The notes under the pieces were generated by a model that did not search any database, was not told the DNA's origin, and was given only the letters and a program-made list of their open reading frames with translations. A stretch of DNA of 64,000 bases, taken from the NCBI GenBank assembly GCA_947561715.1, contig OX387204.1, forward strand, positions 1,245,001 through 1,309,000, written 5' to 3'. The translations under genes and the position numbers were made by a program. Below, piece by piece: positions 39,501 to 52,600 of the stretch. The stretch's first letter is position 1. The number at the start of each line of letters is the position of its first letter. The stretch is from Ascidia mentula (Eukaryota; Chordata; Ascidiacea; Phlebobranchia; Ascidiidae).

Positions 39501-42500
39501 TTTGTGAAGCAGGTCGGGGCGTGCCCTTTCGGGGTCCTTTGCGGGTTTTCTATTTCGACACGTTTGCAAACAGCACTGCATGAAAAAATGGTAACAAATT
39601 CTTAAGGGAAAATATTCGCTTGTCAGCCTCCAACAATTTGCAAATAATTAAAAGCGAAGTCCAACTTAATATGGCCAGGGGTATTTTAATTTCCAAAAAC
39701 AAAACAAGATTTACATAAAAATACCGCCGATGCAATGAAATTATTGTCAGAAGAGCAAAATTGCGGCAATAAAAATACCGGCTGTTACGTCGCATAGTTT
39801 ACTGGTGAAACCGAAAAAAACATTAACTGAAGCAAAAGTCACAGCTCAAATTCACTGGCGTGTGACTTTACAAAACTTGGCGACGTGTAGGCGTGCACGA
39901 CGGATTAGGGTTGGAGTTAGTCGGGTCGCTAAAGGGTCAATTTTTCAACACGCTGAGCAGCTTAATCGGTCATTGGGATCCATTACCAAGCGCAAACACC
40001 AAGACGACGTTAATAATCACAAACATTTTGAAATCAAGTCGACCCAAAAATCACAGGACCGCGTTCTGTTGTTTCTATTCATTCCGATACCCCTGCGGCA
40101 GACTGGGTTTCCAAACTAGGGGGAGTTTAAAGTCGTTTTGGGGTATTTTCGCGTCGGCCGCACCTACAATGTAGCCAAGCATGGATAAGTTGGGTTACTC
40201 GAGTTATTACCCCCACTATTGAAACGAATTCCCACATTCATTTAAACGACCAACACCCTTTTAAATTATTGTGACACATCAATCGACTTTAAAGCGCTAC
40301 GAAAACATGTTATGTTATGCATGTTTGGAACAATTTGCGGTAAACAAAGTGATTCATTGGTACATTTGCTTGGAGAGGAATTTTTCGTTGCCGCTGCAAG
40401 TCCAAGGTACGGGGGGAAATTGAAGTTGTGGATTCCGACAGAGGAAATTGAAGATGTGGAGACCGACAGAGGAAATTAAAGATGTGGAGACCGACAGATA
40501 CCAAGGAAACCATACATGTGTCTCTGCCACAAATTACATAGAATAGACGGAAGATGTAAAACCTTTTAAACGGAAATGTGGGAGACAAAATGAATCGTCG
40601 AGAAATTCTTGGCTTTTTATTTTAAACGATTTAATGGAGAATGTAACTTGGTGATTGCTTTTAAGTTGTACGTGGTTTGCAACGACACTGCGTTTAGATT
40701 CAAGTAATAACACTGCAACTGGTGTAATTCTATAATTCCTAACAGCAATTTTCAAGATTCAAGCAACAAAGGATAATTACAATGGTAGAACCAACCTTCA
40801 AATGACGCGCTAATTTGTTTTGGTTTTACATTGATCGACCTACATTTTATGACAAATCGATCAATAGACTTTAAACCATATTCTCAAATGGCATTTAGTG
40901 TTTTCATACGATTGAAGGCCAATGTCATCTCTGCTATAATAGAAGATTTCGCCGGTTGCAAGACATGTATCACGTTTTGTTTGTCACAAGCTGAAATTAA
41001 CAAACCTACAAACAACACACAGATGTTTCGAAAAAGACACTTGAGTGACATTGGAAACGAGCGCAGGTGGTCGAAGAAAGTCGAACCGCATTGACAGCGC
41101 ACGGGAACGTGGAAGTTTGGATCGGAGGATGGCGCGAATTAACGGCTTATCACAAATTACTGAATACTTTGCCGGGATGCGAAACCAACATTCGACGTCA
41201 GTGCGTCAATGTGCTACCCAACGCCAGGCCCAGGGCACAATTACAACACCGTTCTGGGCACGAACTTGGTACCACCGAGCAACCAATTAAGGGCATTTTC
41301 TTGTAACTTGTTGGCTGGAGCAAGACTCATTAAGAATGGTGCATATTTCACGACCAACCACTTGAAAGAGAGGATTATTTTTTGACAGGGTTCGCTTTGA
41401 TTTATTGGGCCATTTAGGCACTATTATTTTGAAGAGAAACATGCATTCAAAGTGATCAGGCTAGGTTGATAACTGCTTATATTTAAATTGATGGCTTATA
41501 CTTCTAATTACTGTACATAATGGCCAATGGAAAAGCCATTTTTAAAAGAGTCATTATTATTTTATGATATACATCTATTGAGAAACAATTTCCGAACCAC
41601 AGATGGCGCACTAAGTCATAAACATATAAAACACTTACAAACCTATAGGTTATGAAACTATTAAAATAGGTTTATTCTACATGTAATATTGCATATAATT
41701 GAATTCTAAATTGCTACAAAGTTGTTCCAATCTACATATAACAACGCTAAACGCAAAGGCCCAACCTAGACTGAGAACAAATGGAACACAATGCAAATGA
41801 ACAAACATAAAAGTACATTCACCGTGTTTCTCGTTAAATATTAACACTGCACATTATAGAACCAAGGCCCAGGTAATACACAATCATTTAGTTCACCACA
41901 ATTGAGCAACACAAGGTGGTGATTTAAAATTTTAACACCAGCAAAAGGTCACATGTCCCAAAGCATTTCATTAGCCAGTAATGATAACTTCCTGTGAGCA
42001 CACACCCTCTTGTAAAGGAACGAATTAACAGTCTTACTTTGGGTATGCTAATTGCCTGGGAACATTATATTACGATTACAAGAAAGAAAGCTGTCAAGTC
42101 ATTTACCTGTTGGTGCAAAATGACAGACTGGGCGTTTTCCCATCTAATTGTTGTGTACAAAAAAACTATCTTAGAATTCGTGTTTATGAATCATTCAAAA
42201 CTATCCTAGAGCTTGTATCATTCAAAACTAATATTATTTGAGCAGGTTTGACCTTAAAACCAGGGAGAAACAGTACAATATGAATATACAATGAGCCTAC
42301 AAATATATGTTACATCTATCGACAAACATACATATGTGTTGCTGTAAATTTTGGACATCCAAGGGCAGATGTGTCTAAAACAACTCAACAATGGAATTGT
42401 AGACGTAAAAAAGAAAATTAACGCAAAAGCTAGCTTACTGAAAATTGGTGCAACGTTTTGTATAAACTATAGAAATAAAAACTAAGCTGACCTTTTGGGG

Positions 42501-42710
42501 TGCATCACATGAAACTAGTGTGGTCATTGGAAACTTGCGTTGCATTAAGTTGGATTTGCTCTGTTGACGTTGATGTATGGTGTAGGCAAGCATTGCAGAT
42601 CCACAGGCTGCACAGACCATGGCTGCACTGCCTAGTTTGCTACTTTGAGAACTTGACTTGCCAAATGTGACATTGCTCATAAAAGACCTCCAAGGCCTCC
42701 GAAAAGCCAT
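21579..42710 (-). CDS. MICU3: MICU3-like EF-hand regulator of the mitochondrial calcium uniporter, at least 12 exons
   Basis: Calcium-sensing gatekeeper of the MCU channel, intermembrane-space side of the inner mitochondrial membrane. Minus-strand exons: 42492-42710, 37566-37725, 27194-27352, 26701-26783, 26340-26393, 24729-24788, 24041-24094, 23574-23698, 23247-23303, 22844-22961, 22078-22186 and 21633-21790. All phases join to 452 codons. Exon 1 gives a basic start (MAFRRPWRSF) and a hydrophobic segment at residues 26-45, fitting import plus a membrane anchor. The MICU signatures are REKRFHDFASVE, MTPQDFLESVT, GLISYTEYLFLLCILT, FMDNLQTEVLEME, FRSFFQFLNNLEDFAIA and MKDRIHRGFR. Canonical EF-hand loops lie at 193-204 (DADGNCRVDKKE) and 427-438 (DKDGDNKLSHVE). 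Wording fits MICU3 better than MICU1 or MICU2. Exon 12 either splices at GTGAGT after 21633 to an unfound exon or reads through 17 codons to TAA at 21579. The donor of exon 9 (GTTTTT) is weak. The exon 1 link rests on phase and family logic. Confidence 0.85.
25007..25200 (+). repeat. Possible tRNA-derived SINE fragment
   Basis: GTGAGTTCAAACCTCACC around 25051-25068 resembles the B-box/T-arm of a tRNA gene and can pair GTGAG with CTCAC. No good A-box, anticodon arm or closed acceptor stem could be folded, so this is not called as a tRNA. It lies in an intron of the MICU3-like gene. Confidence 0.25.
27353..37565. other. Intron 2 of the MICU3-like gene (about 10.2 kb)
   Basis: This separates the exon ending in the DEQPR codons from the exon encoding the SYTEYLF motif. 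Both strands hold only short open frames without domains. The sequence is locally more GC-rich (28-33 kb and about 35.8-36.0 kb) than the rest. Perfect CREs occur at 28283-28290 and 32834-32841. G-rich runs with quadruplex potential lie around 32859-32877 and 35990-36012. No nested gene was recognised. Confidence 0.5.
37726..42491. other. Intron 1 of the MICU3-like gene (about 4.8 kb)
   Basis: Contains a 28-bp minisatellite (40417-40500) and otherwise nothing recognised. A small minus-strand exon-like piece at 42107-42143 has a good acceptor and donor (TTAG|ATGG...ACAG|GTAAAT) but would shift the frame into exon 2, so it is not included in the gene model. Confidence 0.45.
40417..40500. repeat. 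28-bp minisatellite, 3 units
   Basis: Three consecutive 28-bp units starting with AAATT at 40417, 40445 and 40473, with the core GAAGATGTGGAGACCGACAG. The first unit differs at a few positions (GTTGTGGATTCC), and the second and third are nearly the same. Confidence 0.8.
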
Positions 42711-45700
42711 TTTTACAGTGTTCTAGAATTTGTGAAACATTTTAAACCATTTGCACACGCAAATAATTAAAATATAAACAACAATGCACTAAAATATATC
42801 AACAAAAACATTGCAAACAAAAGCCATTGCAAGCAAATCTCGAAGAAATCTGTTTGAGATGATCGCATAGAAATCAAATTTTTTCTTTTGGGGAACACAA
42901 TCGCGGCTAAAAAGATGATTCAAAAAGAAAAAACACTGGTGGTATTTGCTAAAAGGCTTCAGTATAAACTCTGTATAAGTAGCGAACATTACTAAATTTT
43001 TGATCGCAAAATGATTCCAAAATATGTAAAAAGGAAACTGTAAAGTTTTGCGGGGTGCGCGACCACTTCAAGTGCGCTTATGGCAAAAGATTGCTTCAAG
43101 TTACTGTGGCATGGTAATATTCACAACTCCTAAAGCCCCGTATATATCATGCGTAATTTCGTATACCAAGTGATCGTTTTACTAGGAGAGTTACTTTGAT
43201 GACTCAGCATTACTTCCGACTTATCATACAACAACAAAAAACACAAAAATGAGTAAAAGACATTTTTGTTGTCTGTTTGAGTCAGTACATTGAAGTCATT
43301 TCGTGCTTTCAAAAACCGCAATAAAATACGCCCTTGTCGCTTTAATGAATAGCGCTAAGTTACGCCTTTGTTTTCACAGCATCCTCGGCGTTTGTTTTCT
43401 TTCAACAGCATTTTCCCAAGCTGGCCAAGAAATAAGGGAAAATATATCGTACTCGTGCTGGTGCCCTGCCCGAAACCATGTGATGGCGAGGCCACCCACT
43501 CCCCCGAAAGTAAATATAGAATATCGTCTGCCAGATATTCTATAGATCATGCAGAAATATCGACGCCAGTACATTGATTCAGCCCTTAGATATTCACAGA
43601 CCGCTTTTCCTGGCAAAGAAAAGTCATTCTTTACGCGGTAAGCCGAGTGTGGCTGGGCGAGATAGCAATAACGAAATTGTTGACATTCGCGACGCTGGTA
43701 AAGCTGTGTTCGGAAGCGAAATTAAACTTAAGGTCCCGGCGAACGATCAGATAAGCGGTGCCTATGTGTCTGTCCTTCAATTCGGGCAGGGATGAAAAGT
43801 TTTTAAAGAAAGTCCTAAGCAAAGAGCGGAAAAAAACAAATGGACCCCATTTTCAACGTTTGAAAAATCATTCGATTTATCTTTAAAGCGCAATAAACAG
43901 TTGATTCATTATTTGAATACCAGGAAGTTTATGTGATAGCAAGGTGCAACTGGATGAAAGTGCTAAAATAGTAGTTTTCTTTATTAAACGATATCGATTT
44001 GACAATTGCGTTGAATGACTTAGTTGAATTTATTTTTTATGTAAAGTTTTTATATCGAGTTCAATTCGCAATATTCTTAAAACTTAATCGTGATTTCGAC
44101 ATCTCGCAGCCAGACAAAGTGAATACTTTAACATTGTGTCAGTGTGGGAATTAAAAAAGCGTGGCAAGTTGTGTGTTTGAGGTGCAACGACCCGAATCGA
44201 GCCCAGATCGAGTCATCAAGCGCGCAATATGATAATCTGCATTTGTGTGTCATTCCTTTCAGGCGATTAACGGAGCAAAGAATTTGACTGCTTGAAACGT
44301 GTTGCGGCTGTTCGCATTTGCTCGGCGGGAAAGTTACTAATGCGATGAATGATTTGAAACACTCATCCTAATCCACAGCGCGATCGCTATTGTTACTACC
44401 AAGTCCCTTGGACGCGCTTCTTTGTGGATCAGGAAAGTTGGCCGTTGCATTCTTGAATTAGTGCTGTCTGAAGTTCGATATCTCCGACCAAAACGCGTTC
44501 GACCTTTCTTTCAAGTACATTGCATGCAGATTAGAAGCGTTATCTCAAACCACCGATGAAAAAGGGGTTGCGTCGATTTGGTGAACTGGTAAACACGACG
44601 CCGCGAGCACAAGATCAAATAAACAAAAGAGACCGCGATCAGTAATAGAGTTCTAAACGCTCGAACCCTCAGCTCGTGTCGACTCGGATAAACAAGGCTA
44701 ATAGCGAGTACGTGGCCATGGCAAGATATCGCAAACAATCACCAGAGCGCGATGAGTGAGCGTGTCAAGTTGCCAGCTGGCGCGTGGCCCCCACGACGGC
44801 CAAGTGCATGACAGGCAAAGAGGGCGCTTGGGCCCGGCGGGGCGTTCAATTTAGACAAACAGTTCACTTAGCACTTCGGCCCGTTTCACACCAGAGATCG
44901 TTTCCCACAACGTTATGGCCTGTCTCCACACCTCATTACGCAGTTAATGGATCATAAATGAATGGACAACCGCAATTTTTTGCTCTGGCACTTTCCAACA
45001 AACTTTCCGCGTACGAATCTCACGTAGAAGGTGAAAGTGGGTCCAGATCGTGAATATGAGCCCCGGCATCACCCACGGTTTAAACTTATCGAATATCGTT
45101 CCACGGTTTCCGCTTGTTTTCGCTTGCGTGACAAACGGAAAAGCAAGAAATCTGTTTGTGCCACAGTCACGATATTTTGGTCGGCAGCTGGTCCAAACAA
45201 CAAAACCACCGCTTAGAGCGAACTGAAACGACTATTATGCTCTAACGTCAGTGTGACGTGTCATAAGCTTGGTCGCGCGTCAAAATTACAATCCTACCCC
45301 TAAACTGTTGGTAGCATTCCGTAGGTTTAAAAGGTTGGAATGCGACTTAGCGACTTAGCATACAATCGACCACAATGCCAAACTGCGCACTTCGTGATTC
45401 ACTCACGTACTTTCCGCCAGTTGTCCACAAAAATCTTTTGCCCGTGCTCTAAGAAACCTTTCGTCACTGTTACGCGCCTTGTACGTCCACGTATTACGTC
45501 AGCAGCGTTCCATCGCATAAACCCATGACACTTATCATTCATTTAAAGAAAAGGTTTTCCTGACAAATCCCCCGTAAGCCTATTCGAAGGTCAATATATA
45601 GACGAGAGAAACGCGACTGGGCAGCCATGTAAGAAATACGCCACGACCAGGGGACGCACGAGGTGATGAGAAAGTCTCTTACGTCGCCCAAACTACCCAG

Positions 45701-48043
45701 ACCCAAGGTTACGCATTACGTCGTTTGCTGCAGCTGTGGGGCGTTCCAGACAAAAAAAATTGTGACGTCGCAGTGGGTGAGGTGGGACCAACGTGGGGCA
45801 GACATAGTAATGTTTACAACCACCCAGAGGCGTTCCGTCATTATTTGATGATTGGTTGATGACACGGGCCCTCGCCTCAGCCTCGTGTCTGTGAAGAAGA
45901 CCCTAAATGTCATCATCTGGTGGGAAAACGGCGAGATCAAGGTGTTGGAAGTGTGGTTATGGGAAAATACGGAGATCGTAAAGAGAATGCCCGCCTAAAA
46001 ATAATGATTCACACACCTTCAAACCACCTGATGTGAAAAACCGATGCACGTAAGCCGTCAACTTCCTTGGAGACTTAAAAATATCCCGACGAACATGATT
46101 TGGCTCACCCGAAATCATCCGACCACTTCCGAAGTAGGGATCATAAAAAGCCAAAGTTTCGGCGGTGATCGTCAGTGAGCACAGAACGGGGGTTGCAACA
46201 AGTTGATTTTTCAGTGAACTTCAACAAACGCTGTAAGGGCCCCGTGGTTATACCATAATGTTGGACTGTTGTTTTTGCAATTGATAAAATTCCGTTTAGA
46301 GCTGCACGTTGGAATTGGGACAGTGTACATAGAAAGTATCGATAATTTCCGTGTAAAGCTGAAAATCGATATTTTCAAACTAGCAAATTTTAATGTTTTT
46401 TAATTTTGCTGCAAAGTTGTGGCTTTGTTTGTTCGTTTTTTGTCACTTCGGGCAGCAACTTTTCTCGGCGAAAGTCTTCCCACTTTCACTGTCGTGTTTT
46501 TCACACGAGGCCACGTATTTGATTGACAGCTTAGCGTTGAAGGTCGGCTGGCGAAGAGATTGCAAGCTGGAATGCGCAATAAGAACAACTCGCCAATATT
46601 TGCCGTTTAATCCCGCGTACACGGGCATCGGCAGGCGATACACGCGAGATTAAATATCTAGTGTATACAATGCAACAATCGCTACGGGAGATGGCAACAG
46701 CAAAAAAGAGGGGGCAGCGAGCCCGAAGTTGCCACGGGCCGTTTGATGAGTGTCGCGCTCGCTAGAAAAAAGGACCTGAATGGCCGGGACCGAAAAAGTG
46801 TGGCCCTGCGAGAGATGTTTCCTTTTATCATCGGTCCCAAAACAGAAAGTCGCAGAAGGCTTTGGGCCAAACGTGGCGACCACGCTTTTATTCTGATAAT
46901 GGTGAAAATTAGAAATGTAAGTGAAAATGCATTAGAGAGTGCAGTTCCACAGGCGGCAACGCAAAAGCAGGAGAGAAGTTAAATCAAAAGCGCGGATCCT
47001 TTTAATACTTTAAGCATCAGTATCAGTTCTTACAAATGCAAAGTCTCGGATTTTTGTGCAATTACGAAATCATGGAAACTGGAAATATGCAGATGTTACG
47101 ATGTTTTTGTCAAGGCGTGCGACGCAGGCGAATGCGCCAAATAGCAAAAAAATATAAAATGCAAACTGAGCAACTTATTCTTCGAAGACGCAAAAACATA
47201 TTGAAAGGCGTATTACAAACCGCGACAGCCCTTTAGCTTTCACCGGATGCGTAATTTGACGAGGTGTGGCCCGTGTAGGTCGTCTGTCGAGCATTTAATC
47301 GACCCCGGGTGCTCATTTTGTTTTCTGTTCGCGGGTGCCGAGTGGTTTTTGGTGGGAAAAAAGAAACCACAGTTCGTATTTTTCCAAAAATCCGCACATT
47401 TGTGGCAGAGCACATATTGTGCGGGGGGTAAATTAGACGTTAGATGAGACAACGGAGGTGTTAATCGCCATGTAGTTTAGACAGCTTACAAGCACTTGGA
47501 GTAGTCACATCAATGGTCCCAACCCACACGCCCAATATAGCTTTTTTATGGAAAAGGTCTGGTTTAAAATTAATGCATTAGTAAAGCGACAAGTCTGGTA
47601 TAGTTGGAGGAGAAACAAAATCGAGCGCGTGTCTTTCTTCAATCGCGTTATTTTCCAGGACAGGTTTTAACCATTTTGTCTTTCTCTACAGAACGAAACG
47701 ATCATAAGTTTTCGCTGCGATTAAACATTTGAATCGGTGTCTGTTCCCGCCGAATTACGATAAGAACGAGAAAGTCAATCAACTCGACGAGCGACCGCAA
47801 GAGAGAGAGAGAGAAAAGAAACATTTTGACCGAAGCAAGCACACGGTCAAAGTCACGACGAGACCCATTGAAGACGCCGCCTTCTTTCTAAACGACGACC
47901 CACAGGGAAGTCAAAATCTTCACCGAGCACGCGACTCTCATTCAGTCTGCATTGTGCACAGCGACGCACAGAGCTCACAAAACAAGCCGATTTATTACGA
48001 ATACTTTTCAACGAAGCTTACTACAAGCTAAACAGGCAGCAAG
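42711..48043. promoter_or_regulatory. Divergent intergenic region between MICU3-like and FGF9/16/20
   Basis: About 5.3 kb separates the two start codons, so it holds the promoters of both genes. No exon was identified. The open frames seen at 43303-43820 and 47036-47236 have no recognisable domain or splice context. A GA-repeat tract lies just before 47820. The embryonic control elements expected for an ascidian FGF9/16/20 gene (targets of the maternal beta-catenin/Tcf pathway in published work) would most likely lie here; I did not define individual sites. Confidence 0.5.
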
Positions 48044-51000
48044 ATGTCTTTTATTAGTTCAACAGTCAGTTCAACAAGCCTCAGCGCCTACCCCGGACAG
48101 TCAGTGGAATCGGCCACCGGCTCAATCAGTTCACTTTTACTGGCACTTTTAGCCAGAGCAAAGAGGATTACAGGGAGTCATACTGATTCAAATCCCAAGG
48201 CACCTTCGAAAGCTCTGCGGGAATCGATGACTCGAATCCCCGCTGACGAGCTTCAGTCAGTCGTTCCCGAATCAACCAAGCCCAGGAGGAAGAAGCTTGT
48301 ACGCTCGCGCCAGCATGAAAACGACGAAAGATCAAGCAAACCACAACCTATTGTGACAGACAGCGTTCCTTTGGTCCACGACCGACTTCCCGACCCAATG
48401 GCTTGGAATATAATCGACAAAAAACTTGAAGAAATGGAAACCGCCTCTTACGATTCCATCCCAAGCAAAGTTACTTTCCAACGCAAAACAACGGCTGAAG
48501 ATGCGGAATCATCATCAGTAACAACACAAAGCAGCAACACCGAAACCATCGAGACCGAAGTTTCTTCAAACCTACCGACGCGAGCGTCTCCGAAGTCCGC
48601 CAAGCGAGCAAAGAGGTCCAAACGAGGGATTTACACGGAAATGGCGGGCGTGTTGCGTAGGCGGCAAATGTACTGCAGCACCGGATTCCACGTTCAAATT
48701 ATGAAGGGCGGACGGGTGACTGCGACGCGTGAGGATCACAATCAACACGGTAAGCTTCATAACAACCAAGTTTGCCTGGGGTTCGAACACGTGATTCGCG
48801 AAGGGGGGGGGGGATTCAGAGCAACGAGAATCTCGACAAAGCGTCGAATTGTCGCCTGTGCAATCGGCAACTTTGCACAGCCGTAAACGGCATTAATAGT
48901 TGTTTGCGCGCCTGCAGCGGGACTTTAGCCAATGGATGCGGTTCGTAGAATTTTATGACGCGGAGTTAGCATCGTCGGCACAGCAGGTTTTAATCGCGCC
49001 CTATATTCGAACAATCGCGAGCGAAAAACCTGAATCGCGGCCTCGGTGACCCTTAAAGACGCAGCACGGGGTTGCAGGTGGGCGCGGTGACGTGTATTAT
49101 AAATTCATGCGCGTGTTCATATTTACCCAACCAAGATAAATAGAACAACGTCGGCGCCGCGCGGTGATTTTTAACCGACTTCGCGTGCCGTCGGTTAATA
49201 AAACGCCGTGGGAATTGTTTGCAAGCGTCGACCGCGAGCGGGGACTACAGATTGATGGATCAAGCCCAGAGCGGCGATGGGTCATTGTGACGTTAAAATA
49301 TGTCTTTGTAACGCATTTCCGGTGGTGAAGCATCGACTGGAATTGATTCCTCGAGCAGATGTTCCTCCCGCGTAGCCTTAGTTTAAGTACAGAGCGGCGA
49401 GGGTTGGTCTGCGTCAGCGGCCGAACAGCTTTCGTGAGCCAACAAAACGGCAAATTGCCAGTCTACGAGGCGAAAATAGGATCCTAAATGGCGGCAAATT
49501 AGTGTCATCGCCCCGCGGCTCTTCCACTGGCGTCGCGCGCAACAGTAACTTTCTTTCGGGGGTGCAGTCATATTGATAATTACAGCAGATAAGTGCAGGT
49601 GATTACTTGCATTCGAGTATTGCGAGAAATGCATGCTCCGCCCGTAGATCGTCGCTCTTTTGTTCATTGAAAGTAATTAGCGTTCGCGCGGGTTTTTCGC
49701 CTCTAGGCAGAATAATTGAAAACGCGTTTCTCGCGCATGCAACAGAACCGCTGGACAACAACGCGTTCGCGTGCTAACGGTCGTCCCCTAAGAAACGATC
49801 ATTACGACCCCATTAACGGGCGTCGCGCGCTCAAAAGACGCGTCGCACTTAAGCCGGTCACCAGCGGTGGTGGCAGGCTGGACATTTTCACACGTGCATT
49901 GGGCGAGGCTGCACAAGGCGCCGAGAAGACGGGATATCGAACGATCACGCAGGGGAGGCGTTGTAAGGCGGCCTTGCAGTTACACCGGGTGCAAATGCCG
50001 CCGTATTGAACCGTAAATGTTTGTTTGCTTGTTAGTATGAACACAGGCCGTATTTAAAGCGACCTAGCGAGGGCGTGAGCGAAACAATTCCGTTTACAAT
50101 TCGGTTGCCTTGGGAAGCTCGTTTGTTATTTTCTAGGGATCGGCCCCGCATTCCCGGACCGTGTATTCGTTGACGTCAAACCGATCTTCTTTCGCTTGTA
50201 CAATTTTGCTAACATTGCTTTTGCCTTTTCATCGCAGCTATTCTGGAATTCATTTCTGTGGGAGTTGGACTCGTGAGCATCAGAGGCGTCGTGAGTGGCC
50301 TCTACCTGGCGATGGACGGCCGAGGACGTCTGTACGGCTCGGTAAGTTCAAGTGTTATCTCCACCACCGACATCAAAGCAAATTGGTCGCATTAGTCGCT
50401 TTGAGGCCACACGACTTTTCGATATCCGTGCTGGGCAGTAACCAGCTCGGATGATAACTCGTAGGACTTGGGTGCAATTCGTTATCAAGCGTCGTAGTGT
50501 ATCGCATCAACGTTTGGAAGTCGCGAATTCAAAGCACTTATATTGAACGCGATGTTGTCACGTGAACTACAAGTTCATCTCCCGTTAAACCTGTTGTATT
50601 AGGTTGTCTAACATAAAAAACCTCTCAGTAAATCTAAGCGAACTACTACATTTCGCAACATGCGTTTAGCGTTTCATTGAAATCGCAACCACGTGATACC
50701 ATATGAATATTTTAATATTCGCGTAAAACCACTACACAACTTTCGAGGTATAGTTTAAAAACAGGAGCCGACCTTCGCGCAAAGGTTAAAAACGCCAAAT
50801 CGCCGCTTTCCTAAATCTCGTCAGCGTAAACAAAGATACACGAACTGTGGTCATTGTTGTCTTCGTTCCAAAACATGTAGCGACATGAGTTCACCGTTTG
50901 TCCCCTTTTCGTGAGCCGACACCGAGCGCGGCCAGATGTGTTAAAAGCGAGTAGGTTTTGTAGCAATTTTGATTTCGAGTATATCGTGTAACTCGATCCG

Positions 51001-51580
51001 AGACAAGCCTATCTCACCCCTCACTCCAATGTGTGACTTGGACTTTCCCACGCGCCGCAGGTCGTAACCCCCTTAAATGCGTCGGAGTCAGCAGTGATTC
51101 CGAGTGTTCGATTTAGGGGTCGAGTGTTTTTCCCCCTCTAGAGTGTTGTCGTAGAGGCGTATTCGATACTCGCCCTTAACAGTTGGATCGCGCACTTTGC
51201 ATCTGTCTGAAAACCGACCTCGATTAAATTGCGAAGTTGATCAGTTTTGTTGCCAAAAATTTACTCCCAGCATTTACGTTTATTTTTAACCCCTGAACAC
51301 ATCTCGAGCAGAGGTTTAAACTTGATTTTCTTCTCTTTAGGATGGATTGTGCGACGATTGCAAGTTCCGCGAGGAGCTCCAGGAGAACTGGTACAACACC
51401 TACTCCTCCGTTAGACACAAGAGTCGCTCCGGGAAGAAATCCTGCCTCGTTTCCCTCGGTCGCAAACACAGAAATCGTCACGACTGCCGGACCAACAGCA
51501 ACCACAGATCAACTCACTTCCTCCCTCGTGCTGTCGACCCGGATAGGGTCCCCTCACTCTACATGGGGATCCTGCATTGA
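48044..51580 (+). CDS. FGF9/16/20: Fibroblast growth factor of the FGF9/16/20 class, 3 exons
   Basis: Secreted ligand of FGF receptors; in ascidian embryos it induces neural and notochord fates. Exons 48044-48749, 50238-50341 and 51341-51580 join in phase to 349 residues. The FGF core starts near residue 202 with [18 protein letters not shown]. Exon 2 encodes [16 protein letters not shown] and [15 protein letters not shown], with the hydrophobic segment that in this class substitutes for a cleaved signal peptide. Exon 3 encodes [17 protein letters not shown], a basic heparin-binding stretch, and [19 protein letters not shown]. The two intron positions (phases 1 and 0) are those of vertebrate FGF9. 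The roughly 200-residue N-terminal extension is low-complexity, rich in Ser, Thr and Pro, and ends in KRAKRSKRG, a furin-type site with RSKR at 191-194. The start used is the first ATG of the open frame; shorter starts are possible. Confidence 0.93.
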
Positions 51581-52600
51581 CGAGGTCGCACGATTCGTTT
51601 GCGACAAAATATGACAGCCGCCACGACGTCGGGGCCACCAAGAAGAAGAGCGGAATAGTTCCGGACATCTGAAGGAGGAGGAAAACACGAAAGGAATCAA
51701 CAGCGAAGAGGAAGAGAATTGAGGGGAAGAAAAATGGCAAACAATGAACGTTTCAGCGATCCTTATCGTCACTTTCCAGTGTTATCTCCACAACAACAGA
51801 AGAGCAGACATTTCCACGCGCGCGGCCGCGACCAAACTTTGCTAAATATTTACATCGCCGACGCAGCCACATCCAGGCCACAAGTCTTCAATCGCCTTAA
51901 TTATGTGTGTTTCTTTGATCCTGCCTTGCACATTGACTTTATTAACTCTGCACCGCAACGAATTCCGACCAAGTGCGACCCGCGCCTGCGGTCTCCCTTC
52001 TAAATATCACCACCAACACACGCTTAACAACGTCTTGAGTAGACTGGAATAAAAAACAGCCGCACATTCGTGGCCAACTTTGTTGCACTGCACCTATTTA
52101 CACCACCCGTTTGTAGAAACCCCCTCACCAACTTGTGGTTTTTCCCACAGATGTTGTCCACAGTTTTTGATTATTGGAATCTTGCTTTGTGCCAACATGA
52201 TTGCCAAATCGCCATCGCACCAATGCACCCTGGACATTCCATTGCACTTTTCTTGCTCGCCACGCACCGAAGCTCGTATTGTGACACGACTTTTCAGTTG
52301 TTGATGCGCTAGTTATTTATTGCTTATATTTATCAATGGAGGCGCTGACGTCGTCCTACTTGTTTCGACTGACGTCACCCCCTGCACCGCCGTTTTTCGA
52401 CCTTCTTGTGCCACGTGACCTGAAATAGTTTCTAATCTGCTGCTGCTTTTCGCTTCAACATTCTTCTTCGATTTTGAACCGTTCGTTCTTTTTGCGTTCG
52501 AGCGTTTATCACGCGATTTTTACTCGTTTTTTAAGATATTTATACTTCGTCGTTTCCCTCTCGAAGCTCGTCGTCTTTTATGCAGTGACAAATAAAGCAA
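51581..52600 (+). terminator. 3' UTR and polyadenylation signals of FGF9/16/20
   Basis: The region after the FGF stop carries AATAAA at 52048-52053 and 52591-52596, so two alternative 3' ends are possible. A perfect CRE (52370-52377) lies within it. Open frames on both strands here are short and carry no domains. Confidence 0.5.

Noticed and set aside
42107..42143. Small minus-strand exon considered between MICU3 exons 1 and 2
   Set aside because: Its splice sites are good, but its 37-bp length would break the frame into exon 2; exon 1 joins exon 2 directly in phase.
43374..43616. Minus-strand frame with a hydrophobic stretch (IFTFGGVGGLAITWF), considered as MICU3 exon 1
   Set aside because: No donor gives phase 0, which exon 2 needs. 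The frame at 42492-42710 has a matching phase and a better presequence.
48044..48886. 280-codon single-exon reading of the FGF first exon
   Set aside because: The last 45 codons lie in intron 1. The donor at 48750 matches the conserved FGF intron position and joins exon 2 in phase.
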